A DNA stretch of 64,000 nt from Thiohalomonas sp963783235 (GTDB lineage: Bacteria > Pseudomonadota > Gammaproteobacteria > Thiohalomonadales > Thiohalomonadaceae). Numbering within the stretch: the stretch's first letter is position 1; each line of letters begins with the position of its first letter. The DNA lies in the NCBI GenBank assembly GCA_963783235.1, contig CAWAMN010000001.1, positions 1,798,001 to 1,862,000 on the forward strand, written 5' to 3'. Below the pieces are notes generated by a model. That model made no database searches and was not told the origin of the DNA. It saw only the letters and a list, made by a program, of their open reading frames with translations. A program made the translations under genes and the position numbers. This document shows positions 8,138-16,678 of the stretch, piece after piece.

Positions 8138-9246
8138 CACCCCTCCATCATCATGTTCTGGCACACTCTTCTTGTCCCCTCGCCATCCGTAATCGACGCG
8201 CTGGCCTGTGACATGGAGCGCAATGCTTCCGAATTGGTCCATTCTTCCCAGTAACTTGGAAGTTCCTTCAGGCGCCGGATATCCCCGAGGTAAATGCAAG
8301 CCTCTGCCGAGGCCAACGCTTCGGCAATGCCTCTCTGGTTTGCCGCCAGCGCCAGCATCAAGGTCGGCAAACCCAAGCAGCAGCGCTCCCAAGACGTGCT
8401 GCCTGCAGCTCCGATCGCCAAGTCCGCGTCGGCCATAAGCTGCGCTAGATTATGGACATTTACCCGTACCTCGGTTGGCCAAGGCATGGCTGCGGCTTGT
8501 GCCTGGATCGACTTCAGCCAAGGGGCGCTACTACCCATCACTGCATCAATTTCGAGATTGTCGGGCAGCGGGCAGTCGCGTAAGGAGTCGAGCACCTTCC
8601 CGGTGGCATTGTCCTTGTCCACCCCACCCATGGTGACGAGCAGTCGTTTCAAACGCGGCGAATCGCAGCGCCGCAAATTTTCCTTGCGCAGACGGGCGAA
8701 TTCAGGGCGTAGAAGGGCATAGTGCGGGCCGATCAGCAATCGACAGTTTTCGGGCGCGAGGCTGGCATAGTCACCGAATTGACGACCCAAGTTCTGATCA
8801 AGCAACAGATCGGCCTCATGAGGACGATCGGCCAGGTCGTCGATGACCAGCAGGCGGCCCCCTTTCGGCCTGACAGCGGCTTCCCAGCGGGCATCCAGTG
8901 CGTAGTGATCCACTACCACCCACGTCGGATCGAGTTCGCGAAGGATCTCGCCGGACTGTCGCGCATCGGTCTCCCAGGGCACGCCAAGCCAAGGGGCATG
9001 AGCCGGCCCCGTGTCGCTAGACCCATCGCCGGTATCCTTCGCATTTAACGGCAGCGCGTGGACGGGAAATCCACGTTTTCGGATCGTCTCGATCAGGTTG
9101 CCGGGGTGCTCACGACAAACAAAGTGACACTCGGCTCCCTGTTCACGCAAGGCATCGGCCAGCGTGAGGCAACGCATGATGTGGCCGGTGCCGATCTGCA
9201 CTGAGGCATCAGCCCGGAAGATGATCACCTGCGGCTTCTTCGTCAT
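8137..9246 (-). CDS. pseG: UDP-2,4-diacetamido-2,4,6-trideoxy-L-altropyranose hydrolase
   Basis: Removes UDP from the nucleotide-linked sugar before PseI acts. It has the GT-B-like fold of the MurG/PseG family. Starting at the ATG at 9246, which overlaps the pseF stop (ATGA), it has 369 residues. The N-terminal motif GTGHIMRC (about residues 19-26) contains the histidine typical of PseG, DDLADR and LLLDQN follow, and the C-terminal half has VTMGGVD and GAAGSTSWERCCLGLP, the UDP-binding region. Acts in the cytoplasm, fourth step of the pathway. Confidence 0.93.
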   Translation of the reverse strand: MTKKPQVIIFRADASVQIGTGHIMRCLTLADALREQGAECHFVCREHPGNLIETIRKRGFPVHALPLNAKDTGDGSSDTGPAHAPWLGVPWETDARQSGEILRELDPTWVVVDHYALDARWEAAVRPKGGRLLVIDDLADRPHEADLLLDQNLGRQFGDYASLAPENCRLLIGPHYALLRPEFARLRKENLRRCDSPRLKRLLVTMGGVDKDNATGKVLDSLRDCPLPDNLEIDAVMGSSAPWLKSIQAQAAAMPWPTEVRVNVHNLAQLMADADLAIGAAGSTSWERCCLGLPTLMLALAANQRGIAEALASAEACIYLGDIRRLKELPSYWEEWTNSEALRSMSQASASITDGEGTRRVCQNMMMEG

Positions 9247-9947
9247 TCGCCAGCCCGTGTGTCGGCCTGCATGGCCTTGAACAGCCACTCGGCCCGCCGC
9301 CAGTCCGCGGGGGTGTCGATGTCCTGCACGCGTTCCCGCGGCAGGGGGACGGGGATGGCATCCGAGGTCATGATCGGCCTGCCCGAGAGCCACGCCTCGC
9401 TTCGCCCCCAGTAGAACTGGCCAGCATCGTGCCAAGCCTCCTCTAGATCCTGCGAGCGGGTGTTCGCATATTCGGGATAGAACATAGCCACCCTTCCGGA
9501 TTCGTTGATCCGCAGCGCACGTTTAATCGGGAAGGCGTAGCTGGTCACGGAAAAGGCATAATCCGCATTCCCGGATTCCAAAGCCTCTAGGCCCCGGCGG
9601 ATGTCACCGGGTTGAACAAATGGGGCGGTGGCGTAAAGGCAGCAGACCGCCTCGGGCCGCTCGCCTTTTGATTGCAGCCACTCGATGGCATGGGCGATGA
9701 CCGGGACGGTGCCGACGTAGTCGTCGGCCAGTTCGGCCGGTCGTCGGAACGGCACCTCAGCCCCGTACCGTTCTGCGACAGAGGCGATCTCGTCATCGTC
9801 AGTAGAGACGATAACCCGGTCGAAACAACCGCTCGAACGCGCGGCCTCGATCGACCAAGCGATCATCGGCCTGCCGCAGAACGGCTGGATATTCTTGCGC
9901 GGGATGCGTTTGCTGCCACCACGGGCCGGAATGATGGCTGCTCTCAT
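9243..9947 (-). CDS. pseF: Pseudaminic acid cytidylyltransferase
   Basis: Activates pseudaminic acid with CTP to CMP-Pse, the donor for transfer. Its 234 residues are normal for the family. The N-terminal IPARGGSKRIPRKNI (residues 6-20) is the CTP-binding signature of CMP-nonulosonate synthetases, and VSTDDDEIA and LYATAPFVQPGDI follow. The start overlaps the pseC stop by ATGA and its own stop overlaps the pseG start, so the operon is tightly coupled. Confidence 0.94.
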   Translation of the reverse strand: MRAAIIPARGGSKRIPRKNIQPFCGRPMIAWSIEAARSSGCFDRVIVSTDDDEIASVAERYGAEVPFRRPAELADDYVGTVPVIAHAIEWLQSKGERPEAVCCLYATAPFVQPGDIRRGLEALESGNADYAFSVTSYAFPIKRALRINESGRVAMFYPEYANTRSQDLEEAWHDAGQFYWGRSEAWLSGRPIMTSDAIPVPLPRERVQDIDTPADWRRAEWLFKAMQADTRAGE

Positions 9948-11104
9948 CGGCGGACCGCCTCCGCCACAGCACTGACAACCTGGTCCTGCTGTTCCTCAGT
10001 CATCGTCGGAAATAGCGGCAGACTTATCGCCTCGGCGTAGTAGCATTCGGCTTCAGGGAAGTCTCCCTGCTGGAAGCCCATCTGCTGATAGTAGGGCTGC
10101 GTGTGGACAGGGATGTAGTGGAGATTGGCGCCGATGCCCTGCTCATATAGGGATTCGAATACGGCCCGGTGGCTGCTCTCAATCTGGTCGAGCTGGAGGC
10201 GGATGACATAGAGATGGCGGCCCGAATAGCTGTCCGGGTGTTGCCACGGCGTAGTCACCGGCAGGTCAGCGAGCAGCCGGTCATAGCGCTCGGCCAGCTC
10301 GTTGCGGCGGGCAACGTAGTTATCCACGCGTTCAAGCTGCGACAGGCCAAGGGCCGCTTGCATTTCTGTCATGCGGAAGTTGAAGCCCAGATCGACCTGC
10401 TGGTAGTACCAGGGCCCATCTGGTTGTCGGGTCATTTGTTCCGAGGCCCGGGTAATGCCATGGCTGCGCAGCAAAGCCATGCGCTCCGCAAGTGACTTGT
10501 CGTTCGTGACGGCGATGCCGCCCTCACCTGTGGTGATGATTTTCACTGGGTGGAAGCTAAAGACGGTGATGTCACTGTAACGACAATTACCGATGGGTTC
10601 GCCCTGGTACTTGCCCCCAATAGCATGCGAGGCATCCTCGATCACGCGGAAGTCATAGCGCTTCGCGAGTTCATGTATGGACGCCATGTTGCAGGGCTGA
10701 CCGCAGAGGTGAACGGCAACGACCACCTTTGGCAGGCGATCTTCGCGCTCGGCCTGTTCCAGCTTCGTGGCCAAGGCGTCGGGACAGATGTTGTAGGTCT
10801 TAGGATCGATATCGACAAAGTCGACTTTGGCCCCGCAATACAGCCCGCAGTTGGCCGAGGCCACGAAGGTGATCGGGCTGGTCCAAAGCCAGTCGCTTTC
10901 TCCAAGGCCCAGTGCTAGGCAGGCGACGTGCAAAGCAGAGGTGGCACTGTTGACGGCCACGCCGTGCCGCGAACTAACCTCCTCCGCTAAAGCCTGCTCG
11001 AAGCGGGGTACGACCGGTCCCTGAGTCAGAAAGTCGGATCGCAGCACCTCAATGACAGCTTCCACATCCTCTTGCCGGATGTCATGTCGCCCATAAGGAA
11101 TCAT
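9944..11104 (-). CDS. pseC: UDP-4-amino-4,6-dideoxy-N-acetyl-L-altrosamine transaminase
   Basis: PLP-dependent aminotransferase of the DegT/DnrJ/EryC1 fold that uses glutamate to aminate C4 of the PseB product. It is 386 residues long and begins MIPYGRHDI. The PLP lysine is Lys188 in FHPVKIITTGEGG, preceded by EDASHAIGG. NSATSALHVACLALG is the phosphate-binding region. Second enzyme of the pathway, but in the operon it comes after pseB, the sulfotransferase and the broken acetyltransferase. Confidence 0.94.
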   Translation of the reverse strand: MIPYGRHDIRQEDVEAVIEVLRSDFLTQGPVVPRFEQALAEEVSSRHGVAVNSATSALHVACLALGLGESDWLWTSPITFVASANCGLYCGAKVDFVDIDPKTYNICPDALATKLEQAEREDRLPKVVVAVHLCGQPCNMASIHELAKRYDFRVIEDASHAIGGKYQGEPIGNCRYSDITVFSFHPVKIITTGEGGIAVTNDKSLAERMALLRSHGITRASEQMTRQPDGPWYYQQVDLGFNFRMTEMQAALGLSQLERVDNYVARRNELAERYDRLLADLPVTTPWQHPDSYSGRHLYVIRLQLDQIESSHRAVFESLYEQGIGANLHYIPVHTQPYYQQMGFQQGDFPEAECYYAEAISLPLFPTMTEEQQDQVVSAVAEAVRR

Positions 11105-11313
11105 TTACGTGGCCCTGTCCTTTTCCGAGTTCGAGACATCAAAGGGAATCCATTCATGCGCACCAAATCCATGGTGGTGCAGTCGGGAAACTCAGCTGAT
11201 ATCAAATCGTTGGCCATAGAGCGTTTACCCGCAAAACTCAACGTCTTACGACCAACCGTACGTATTCGTAAGAAACGAAGGGCGCTTCGGAAAATCGGCT
11301 TGGGCCTCCCTTA

Positions 11314-11843
11314 TCAGCAAAACTTTCCCTCTTTCTTCAGCTTTTCATAATGCTCGATGTTCCGCTGACCAAAGACCATTGCGGGATGCCCTCCTGCGAT
11401 CGCATATGGAGGTATATCCTTTACAACACAACTACCGGCCTGAATTACAACGCCTTCCCCAATAGAAACACCGCCTAGCACAATTACACGACTACCTAGC
11501 CAAACATTATCGCCTATCTTTATATCCTTGTGAATATACGTATTATCGTACGGGATAGCACCCCCGCCGTCATAATTGTGGTTTTGACAAATAAAAAGGC
11601 AATCTGGGCCCGAATGAAAATTATCTCCTATGTCTACGCGCCCACTTCCAGAAACAACCAAACCATTAAAATTTGCATTATCCCCAAGAAACGTATTTTT
11701 CGTTAAATGCGTCGCCCCCCAACCTGCACGCTACCCTTGTAACCTCCGCATTGCCACTTCGCCTTCGCGTTTCTTGTCGCCCGCACAACCTTTCTTTGGA
11801 AACGAACAAAAAACTTTAACACTCTTATCATACTCATCTTCAT
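11314..11843 (-). pseudogene. Hexapeptide-repeat acetyltransferase, frameshifted at a G6 tract
   Basis: Left-handed beta-helix (LbH) sugar O-acetyltransferase. The 3' part (to about 11720) has hexapeptide repeats and the maltose/serine acetyltransferase-type end (IGDNVWLGSRVIVLGGVSIG, VIQAGSCVVKDIPPYAIAGG). The N-terminus MKMSMIRVLKFFVRF begins at the ATG at 11843 and runs to VQVGG in another frame. The two frames meet at a run of six G (CCCCCC on the plus strand near 11720). Seven G would restore one reading frame, giving VGGATHLTKNTFLGDNANF. The whole span is one base short of 177 codons. It may be off by mutation, by slippage (phase variation) or by sequencing error. Likely role: O-acetylation of Pse or of the polysaccharide. 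Confidence 0.8.
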
Positions 11844-11867
11844 GTACCCCAAGACGCAACCGAGTTT

Positions 11868-12602
11868 TTACTTAAGAAGCGCCTCCACATCAGTGGCCGA
11901 ATACCTATTTGCGGATATTCGCTCCAAAACGGAACCGAGCTTTCCGTCCATAAAATTTCGGGGAGTTAAATGTAGATGCCTCAAAGCGCCAGATATAAGT
12001 CGCGGCCGACAAAGCAAATTCATAAAGCGATATACGACGATTGTCAGTCGACCATATCTCGAACAGTTAACTCGAACTGAAGGAACTGCGATTCTTTCAA
12101 CCCCGACAAAATCCGAAATATAATCACAGACTCGCTGAGGATCAGATTGAAACTCTTCAAACTTGATGAACAGGCACTCTATACCCTCCCTTTTACACCA
12201 ATCATACAGCTCGTCATCAAGTGCTCTCCATGTCAGAAGGTTTACTTCATTTATTCGGACAAACTCTTCCAGACTCCAACAGTGCCCCTCATTCAACGTC
12301 TGAAAATACAATGACAAGACCCAAGAGTTAAACTCTCTAGTAAACAAAATCAACTTGTCGACTAACAATATCTCCAGAATCGTTTTTATTTTATCTAGAT
12401 TAAATGCCTCAGCTAAAGGATACGGATAGCCAAAACTCGCTTCGTTTGAAAACAACAATACATCTTCTTTGTTAATCGGTCGGTACTTATTTTTAAGGCT
12501 AAATGAACCAAGGTAACAAACGCCAGGCAGATACGGAAAGAATCGCTTTTGAAAAAATGAACTACCCGTTTTATGAAGGCCAGCGTGAAGCACCCGGGTC
12601 AT
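11868..12602 (-). CDS. Sulfotransferase family protein (1)
   Basis: A 244-residue protein beginning MTRVLHAGLHKTGSSFFQK. The HKTGSSF loop is the 5'-phosphosulfate-binding motif of PAPS-dependent sulfotransferases (family pattern HKTGTTxLQ). LILFTREFNSWVLSLYFQ matches the 3'-phosphate-binding region (R and a serine about 8 residues on). No membrane segment is apparent. It sits between pseB and the broken acetyltransferase, so it is probably transcribed with the pse genes. The region is AT-richer than the pse genes around it. The acceptor sugar is unknown. Confidence 0.75.
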   Translation of the reverse strand: MTRVLHAGLHKTGSSFFQKRFFPYLPGVCYLGSFSLKNKYRPINKEDVLLFSNEASFGYPYPLAEAFNLDKIKTILEILLVDKLILFTREFNSWVLSLYFQTLNEGHCWSLEEFVRINEVNLLTWRALDDELYDWCKREGIECLFIKFEEFQSDPQRVCDYISDFVGVERIAVPSVRVNCSRYGRLTIVVYRFMNLLCRPRLISGALRHLHLTPRNFMDGKLGSVLERISANRYSATDVEALLK

Positions 12603-12684
12603 CGTTACACTCTCTTTATCTTTTTACCTTACTACGGACGCAATATCTGCGCGCGCATCTTTCTGATAAAAACGTGAAGCTTCA

Positions 12685-13683
12685 TCAGGCAGCTCCAATT
12701 TTTTCCCGATTGGCTTCGATCCAGGTACGGAGTTGGTCAATGCTCATCCAATCCACATTTCTATCACTGGAATAGACGAAGCCTTCCGGCACCCGCTTGC
12801 CGTTTTTGATGCGGTTGGCGTCCTGATCCCAACTGTTTATGGCCGGGAGGATCTTATAATGATCGGGGTACTCGTAGGTGTAGTAAGCGTCATCAGCACC
12901 GATCATCTCCTCGTGCAGCTTTTCGCCAGGGCGAATACCGACGATTTCCTGATGCGCATCGGGAGCGATGGCCCGGGCCAAGTCTGTGACCTTCATGGAG
13001 GGGATCTTCTTGACGTAGATCTCACCGCCTTCCATGTCCTCGAAGGCATGCCAGACCAGTTCCACGCCCTGCTCCAGGGAGATCATGAAACGGGTCATGC
13101 GCTTGTCGGTGATCGGGAGTACACCCCGATCCTTTATGGACATGAAAAACGGAATCACTGAACCCCGGGAACCCATGACGTTGCCGTAGCGGACCACGGA
13201 GAAGCGGGTATCTCTTTGACCTGCATAGTGATTTCCGGCCACAAAGAGCTTGTCGGAGGTCAGCTTGGTCGCACCATAAAGGTTGACAGGGCTGCTGGCT
13301 TTGTCAGTGGACAACGCGACGACCTTCTTCACGCCTTTGTCTATGCAGGCATCGATGAGGTTCATGGCTCCAGTGACGTTGGTCTTCACGCATTCAAAGG
13401 GATTGTACTCGGCTGTGGGCACGATTTTGGAGGCTGCCGCGTGGACGACGTAGTCCACGCCATCCAACGCTCGGTAGACGCGTTCACGATCACGTACGTC
13501 ACCGATGAAGAAGCGTACGCGGGAGTCTCCCTCGAATTCCTTGGCCATTTCCCATTGCTTCATCTCGTCTCGAGAAAAGATGATCACGCGCTTGGGATCG
13601 TAAAGTTTCAGCAGCATCGGAATGAAGGTATGGCCGAAGGATCCGGTGCCGCCCGTTACCAGAATGGATGAATCGTTGAACAT
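12685..13683 (-). CDS. pseB: UDP-GlcNAc 4,6-dehydratase (inverting)
   Basis: First step of pseudaminic acid synthesis: converts UDP-GlcNAc to the 4-keto-6-deoxy-L-arabino sugar with C5 inversion. This short-type SDR has 332 residues. NAD(P)-binding GGTGSFGHTF lies at residues 11-20. The catalytic region STDKASSPVNLYGATK places Asp127, Lys128, Tyr136 and Lys140, the residue pattern of PseB/FlaA1. KIPSMKVTDLARAIAP and GIRPGEKLHEEMIG are family motifs near the C-terminus. It follows the ABC transporter gene by 15 bases. Confidence 0.95.
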   Translation of the reverse strand: MFNDSSILVTGGTGSFGHTFIPMLLKLYDPKRVIIFSRDEMKQWEMAKEFEGDSRVRFFIGDVRDRERVYRALDGVDYVVHAAASKIVPTAEYNPFECVKTNVTGAMNLIDACIDKGVKKVVALSTDKASSPVNLYGATKLTSDKLFVAGNHYAGQRDTRFSVVRYGNVMGSRGSVIPFFMSIKDRGVLPITDKRMTRFMISLEQGVELVWHAFEDMEGGEIYVKKIPSMKVTDLARAIAPDAHQEIVGIRPGEKLHEEMIGADDAYYTYEYPDHYKILPAINSWDQDANRIKNGKRVPEGFVYSSDRNVDWMSIDQLRTWIEANREKIGAA

Positions 13684-13698
13684 GAGTAAACTTTTCCT

Positions 13699-15495
13699 TT
13701 ACGCGTGGTCGGCCATGCGCCGGAAGGTGATGTTCCGCGCAGTCAGCTCGGAATAGGAGCCGTGATCTGCCACTTTGCCGCCGGCCAGCAGATAGATAGT
13801 GTGGCATCGTTTCACGGTAGCGAGTCGGTGGGCGACCATGATGATGGTCTTTTTGCCCGAGAAATCATGAATCGCATCCATGATCAATTTTTCCGTAATC
13901 CCATCAAGAGCGCTGGTGGCCTCATCGAAAACAAGCACGTCAGCATCATGGTAAAGAGCACGAGCTATGCCAATACGCTGGCGTTGGCCGCCGGATAGCT
14001 GTACGCCGCGTTCGCCAACCCGGGTCTCCAAGCCATCGGTCAGCTCGTCGAGCATTTCGTCCAGGTGCGCCATAGTGGTAGCCCGCCGGACCTTGTTCTC
14101 ATCGATGGCCTCGGGCGGCAGGCCGAAGGCAATGTTGTCGCGGATGCTACTGTCGGCCAGGAAAATCGACTGGGGCACAAATCCCAAACTGTTCTGCCAA
14201 GCACGCCGATTCCCCTCGGTCAGCGGCCGGCCATCAATGAGCACGCGACCCTTCTGCGGCTTGATCAATCCGAGTAGCAGATCAATAACGGTGGACTTGC
14301 CGGAGCCGGATGCCCCCACAAGGCCAATCACCCGGTTGACCGGCAGGGTTAGGCTCAGGCCTTCGAGTGCGGCTCCCTGCTTGCCGGGATAACAAAAAGT
14401 GACGTTGTCCAGTCGGATTTCGCGCTGTGGCACAAGGTGGCCTGCCTGCTCGCCGGGAGTGCCAGTGGTGGCATGCTGACTGGCTTTGAGGTCATCCTTC
14501 AGGCTATCGAAGGCAGCCAGGTTACTGCGCACTTTGACAATGCTGGTGTAGATTTGGTGGAAGGCCGGCAGCAGCTTGAAGCCCGCCAGGGCATACACGG
14601 AAAGGATCGGAAGAATGGTACCGAGGTTCCCCTGGTGAGCGGCCAGCAGATAGAGCACCAGGAAGATCACCGCACCGTAGGCGATGAGTTCCATGGCGTA
14701 ACGTGGCACCTGCGAAAGGGCCGTGGTGATGCCCTGTGCACGGCCGAAGGCGCGGCTACTGGCCTCAAAGCGCTCGTTGAAGTCGGCTTGACGACCCAGC
14801 AATAACGTGTCCTTGATACCGCCGAAACCCTCATTCATTAGCTTGAAGCGTTCGCTGTTGATCTTGGTAATTGCCTGCCCATTACGGGATAACTTGCGGC
14901 GCACGGTACGATAAAGCAGCAGGTAGGCAGTGGAAAACAACAATAAGCCTACCAGAGCCACAATCGGGTTTAAGACGAAGATCGTCGTGGTCATGACCAG
15001 GGCCATCACCGCTTTCGCGTTCATCATCATCAGTGGACGTATCAGCTGACTTGTTATGCGCCCACACTCTTGGGCTATTTTATTGGTCAACTGACTGTTG
15101 CTTCCGCTAGCATGGAACAGCCATGGCTGTTGCATATAGTGCTTATAGAGACGGGTGCTAAGCTCGGCACCGATTTGATTGGCATAGAGCGCTAGCCGCC
15201 AAGTGGTGAACATGGCAATTGCGGCGGCTCCGGCAAGTGCGGCGAGCACGGCGATGCCCAACCAGAAGAGGAAGTCCGCAGGCTCGCTAAAGCCGGTCGC
15301 TTGGTACAGCTGAGCCAGAGTGTCCTCCCCTTGGAGACGGCTCGTATCGCCCACGAGGGCCATAAAGGGGCCGATGGCGACCACGCCAGCCACTTCGGCG
15401 AAGGCCATTAGTACAACCAGCACTTGTAGCGACAAAAGCTTGCGGCGCTGTTCGCGGGTAAGCAGCGAGAACAATTCCTTAAGGCTGGCTAGCAC
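13699..15495 (-). CDS. ABC transporter, fused permease-ATPase (PglK/MsbA-like)
   Basis: Half-transporter of about 600 residues, one membrane domain plus one ATPase domain. The N-terminal half has about six hydrophobic segments (LVVLMAFAEVAGVVAIGPFM is the first). The ATPase has Walker A GASGSGKST, signature LSGGQRQRIGIARAL and Walker B VLVFDEATSALD, then AHRLATV. As first gene of the pse operon it may flip a lipid-linked glycan, as PglK does in protein glycosylation. I chose the GTG at 15495. The frame extends to 15585, but those extra codons are out-of-frame residue of the manB scar upstream. The ribosome site is weak for both starts. Confidence 0.85.
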   Translation of the reverse strand: MLASLKELFSLLTREQRRKLLSLQVLVVLMAFAEVAGVVAIGPFMALVGDTSRLQGEDTLAQLYQATGFSEPADFLFWLGIAVLAALAGAAAIAMFTTWRLALYANQIGAELSTRLYKHYMQQPWLFHASGSNSQLTNKIAQECGRITSQLIRPLMMMNAKAVMALVMTTTIFVLNPIVALVGLLLFSTAYLLLYRTVRRKLSRNGQAITKINSERFKLMNEGFGGIKDTLLLGRQADFNERFEASSRAFGRAQGITTALSQVPRYAMELIAYGAVIFLVLYLLAAHQGNLGTILPILSVYALAGFKLLPAFHQIYTSIVKVRSNLAAFDSLKDDLKASQHATTGTPGEQAGHLVPQREIRLDNVTFCYPGKQGAALEGLSLTLPVNRVIGLVGASGSGKSTVIDLLLGLIKPQKGRVLIDGRPLTEGNRRAWQNSLGFVPQSIFLADSSIRDNIAFGLPPEAIDENKVRRATTMAHLDEMLDELTDGLETRVGERGVQLSGGQRQRIGIARALYHDADVLVFDEATSALDGITEKLIMDAIHDFSGKKTIIMVAHRLATVKRCHTIYLLAGGKVADHGSYSELTARNITFRRMADHA

Positions 15496-15569
15496 AGCTT
15501 TATCCGTTGTCCCCGTATCACGCGTTGGCAAGGCTTTCCGCGGGCGTTCTGCAGGCGCCTTGGGTACTG

Positions 15570-15757
15570 CGCAAGCCGGCATCACCGCTCACCGGTCGCG
15601 CATCTTCCCGTATCACGCCAACAGCTACCGGGCCCCGTTGGCTGCATGAAACTTCGGCACACGCCCGACCTATCCGATAGGCGGCGTCTTCGTTGAGTTC
15701 ATCCGGTACGCGACCACGAATATCGTATGCTTTGAAGCAGGCCAAACTGTTTTTCAT
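15570..15757 (-). pseudogene. Decayed 5' fragment of manB (phosphomannomutase)
   Basis: Opens with KAYDIRGRVPDELNED, nearly identical to the start of the intact manB at 48706. It jumps after GPVAVG straight to REDARPVSGDAGL, a deletion of about 75 codons, and then merges into the ABC transporter's upstream region. It carries none of the catalytic phosphoserine region. With the neighbouring regulator remnant it is one partial duplication. Confidence 0.88.
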
Positions 15758-15759
15758 GG

Positions 15760-16014
15760 TGGTTCAGGACTCCTGCGGCTCCCCAAGTGCGGCGGCTTCC
15801 AACGGAGGTCCTCCTGTTTTTGGCTCCAAGCCTATTCTTCTGAGCCTTTTGGGGGTGAATAGGTACGCTTGGCGGTATTATTGAGATTTGCCCATAAAAA
15901 TCCAAGTCTTAAAGATTTGGTATAGCAAAGCTCACTTACACGCCAGTTCGCGCGATTAGGGTTGGGGTGACCTCCAGGTTTTGAGAGGCAGTGTCGGATT
16001 TCTTCGGGGAGCAT
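15760..16014 (-). pseudogene. Decayed copy of the EPS-associated MarR-type regulator
   Basis: Begins MLPEEIRHCL and ends TYSPPKGSEE, matching MLPEETRYRL and TPKGVEEKA of the intact regulator at 48710-49051, with indels between that destroy the helix-turn-helix. The upstream DNA to about 16100 also matches the intact gene's control region, including the -35-like GGTCAATG on the plus strand and a degraded version of its palindrome. Confidence 0.85.
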
Positions 16015-16156
16015 TGAACGCGAATCGCGTCCTTCCATAGCTTAGGAAAGTTGAGTGATTGACCGATGTTATCGGTGGATTTTCGTCAGGTCAATGAAGG
16101 GATTATCGACCATCAAGACAGGCTCCACCCGACCTATTCGCCCATCTTCTGGAGGG

Positions 16157-16342
16157 CAACGAAATTAGGCCAGAGCTTCTCCAGACTCAATCCCCGGCAA
16201 CACCCGGTAATCGCCCCTCAAGAGCTTGGGAGAGCGCCCGTCTCGCCTTCTCCTCCCCGTGGCACCAGCCGAACTCCTTTGGCCCTCTCCGAATCCACCT
16301 CAAGATTTACTAGGTTCTTCTGGTCCGCAGGGCCGAATAGCC
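16157..16342 (-). pseudogene. Duplicated 3' fragment of the beta-CASP nuclease gene
   Basis: About 185 bases that align with 19137-19335, the 3' end of the intact metallo-beta-lactamase-fold gene, with scattered substitutions and small indels. The encoded pieces NLVNLEVDSERAKGVRLV and GEGETGALPSS are corrupted versions of the intact C-terminus. The fragment is in the same orientation as the intact copy, and galE, the RAYT and the REP arrays lie between them. Confidence 0.85.
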
Positions 16343-16678
16343 GCTTTAAGGAGGCCCACCGCCGGGTGGCCGGCCTGGAGGGAGATGCGCCGGGCGCTCT
16401 CGGGCTGGTCGCTGCGCCTGGCGGTCGAGGCCGCCTAACACCACACGGCTCCGCGACGAAGTGGAGTCGGGTCGGTAACCAACCCACTCATATCAGAGTA
16501 TCCACTGTCGCTAATCGCCTTCCATGCCCTGAACCGAAGGAAAAGGAATGAGCAATCGAAAAGACGAAGCAAATCATTGAAACAGGTCAATCCTATGAGG
16601 AGTCCATCCCCAACGAGTCCCCCAAACACCTTCACCATCAGGGTGGCCTCTGCCGACCTCGATCCACCACCGGCTCTG
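16343..16678. other. Gene-poor scar between nuclease fragment and galE
   Basis: No complete gene is seen. On the plus strand 16345-16437 can be read as a short C-terminal-looking piece (EMRRALSGWSLRLAVEAA, then stop) that joins the nuclease fragment at its inner end. I do not recognise its source. The rest is non-repetitive and without a convincing frame. The region reads as rearrangement debris. Confidence 0.4.

Noticed and set aside
8138..8392. 85-residue extension of PseH
   Set aside because: Lies wholly within pseG in another frame; the ATG at 8137 gives the normal family length.
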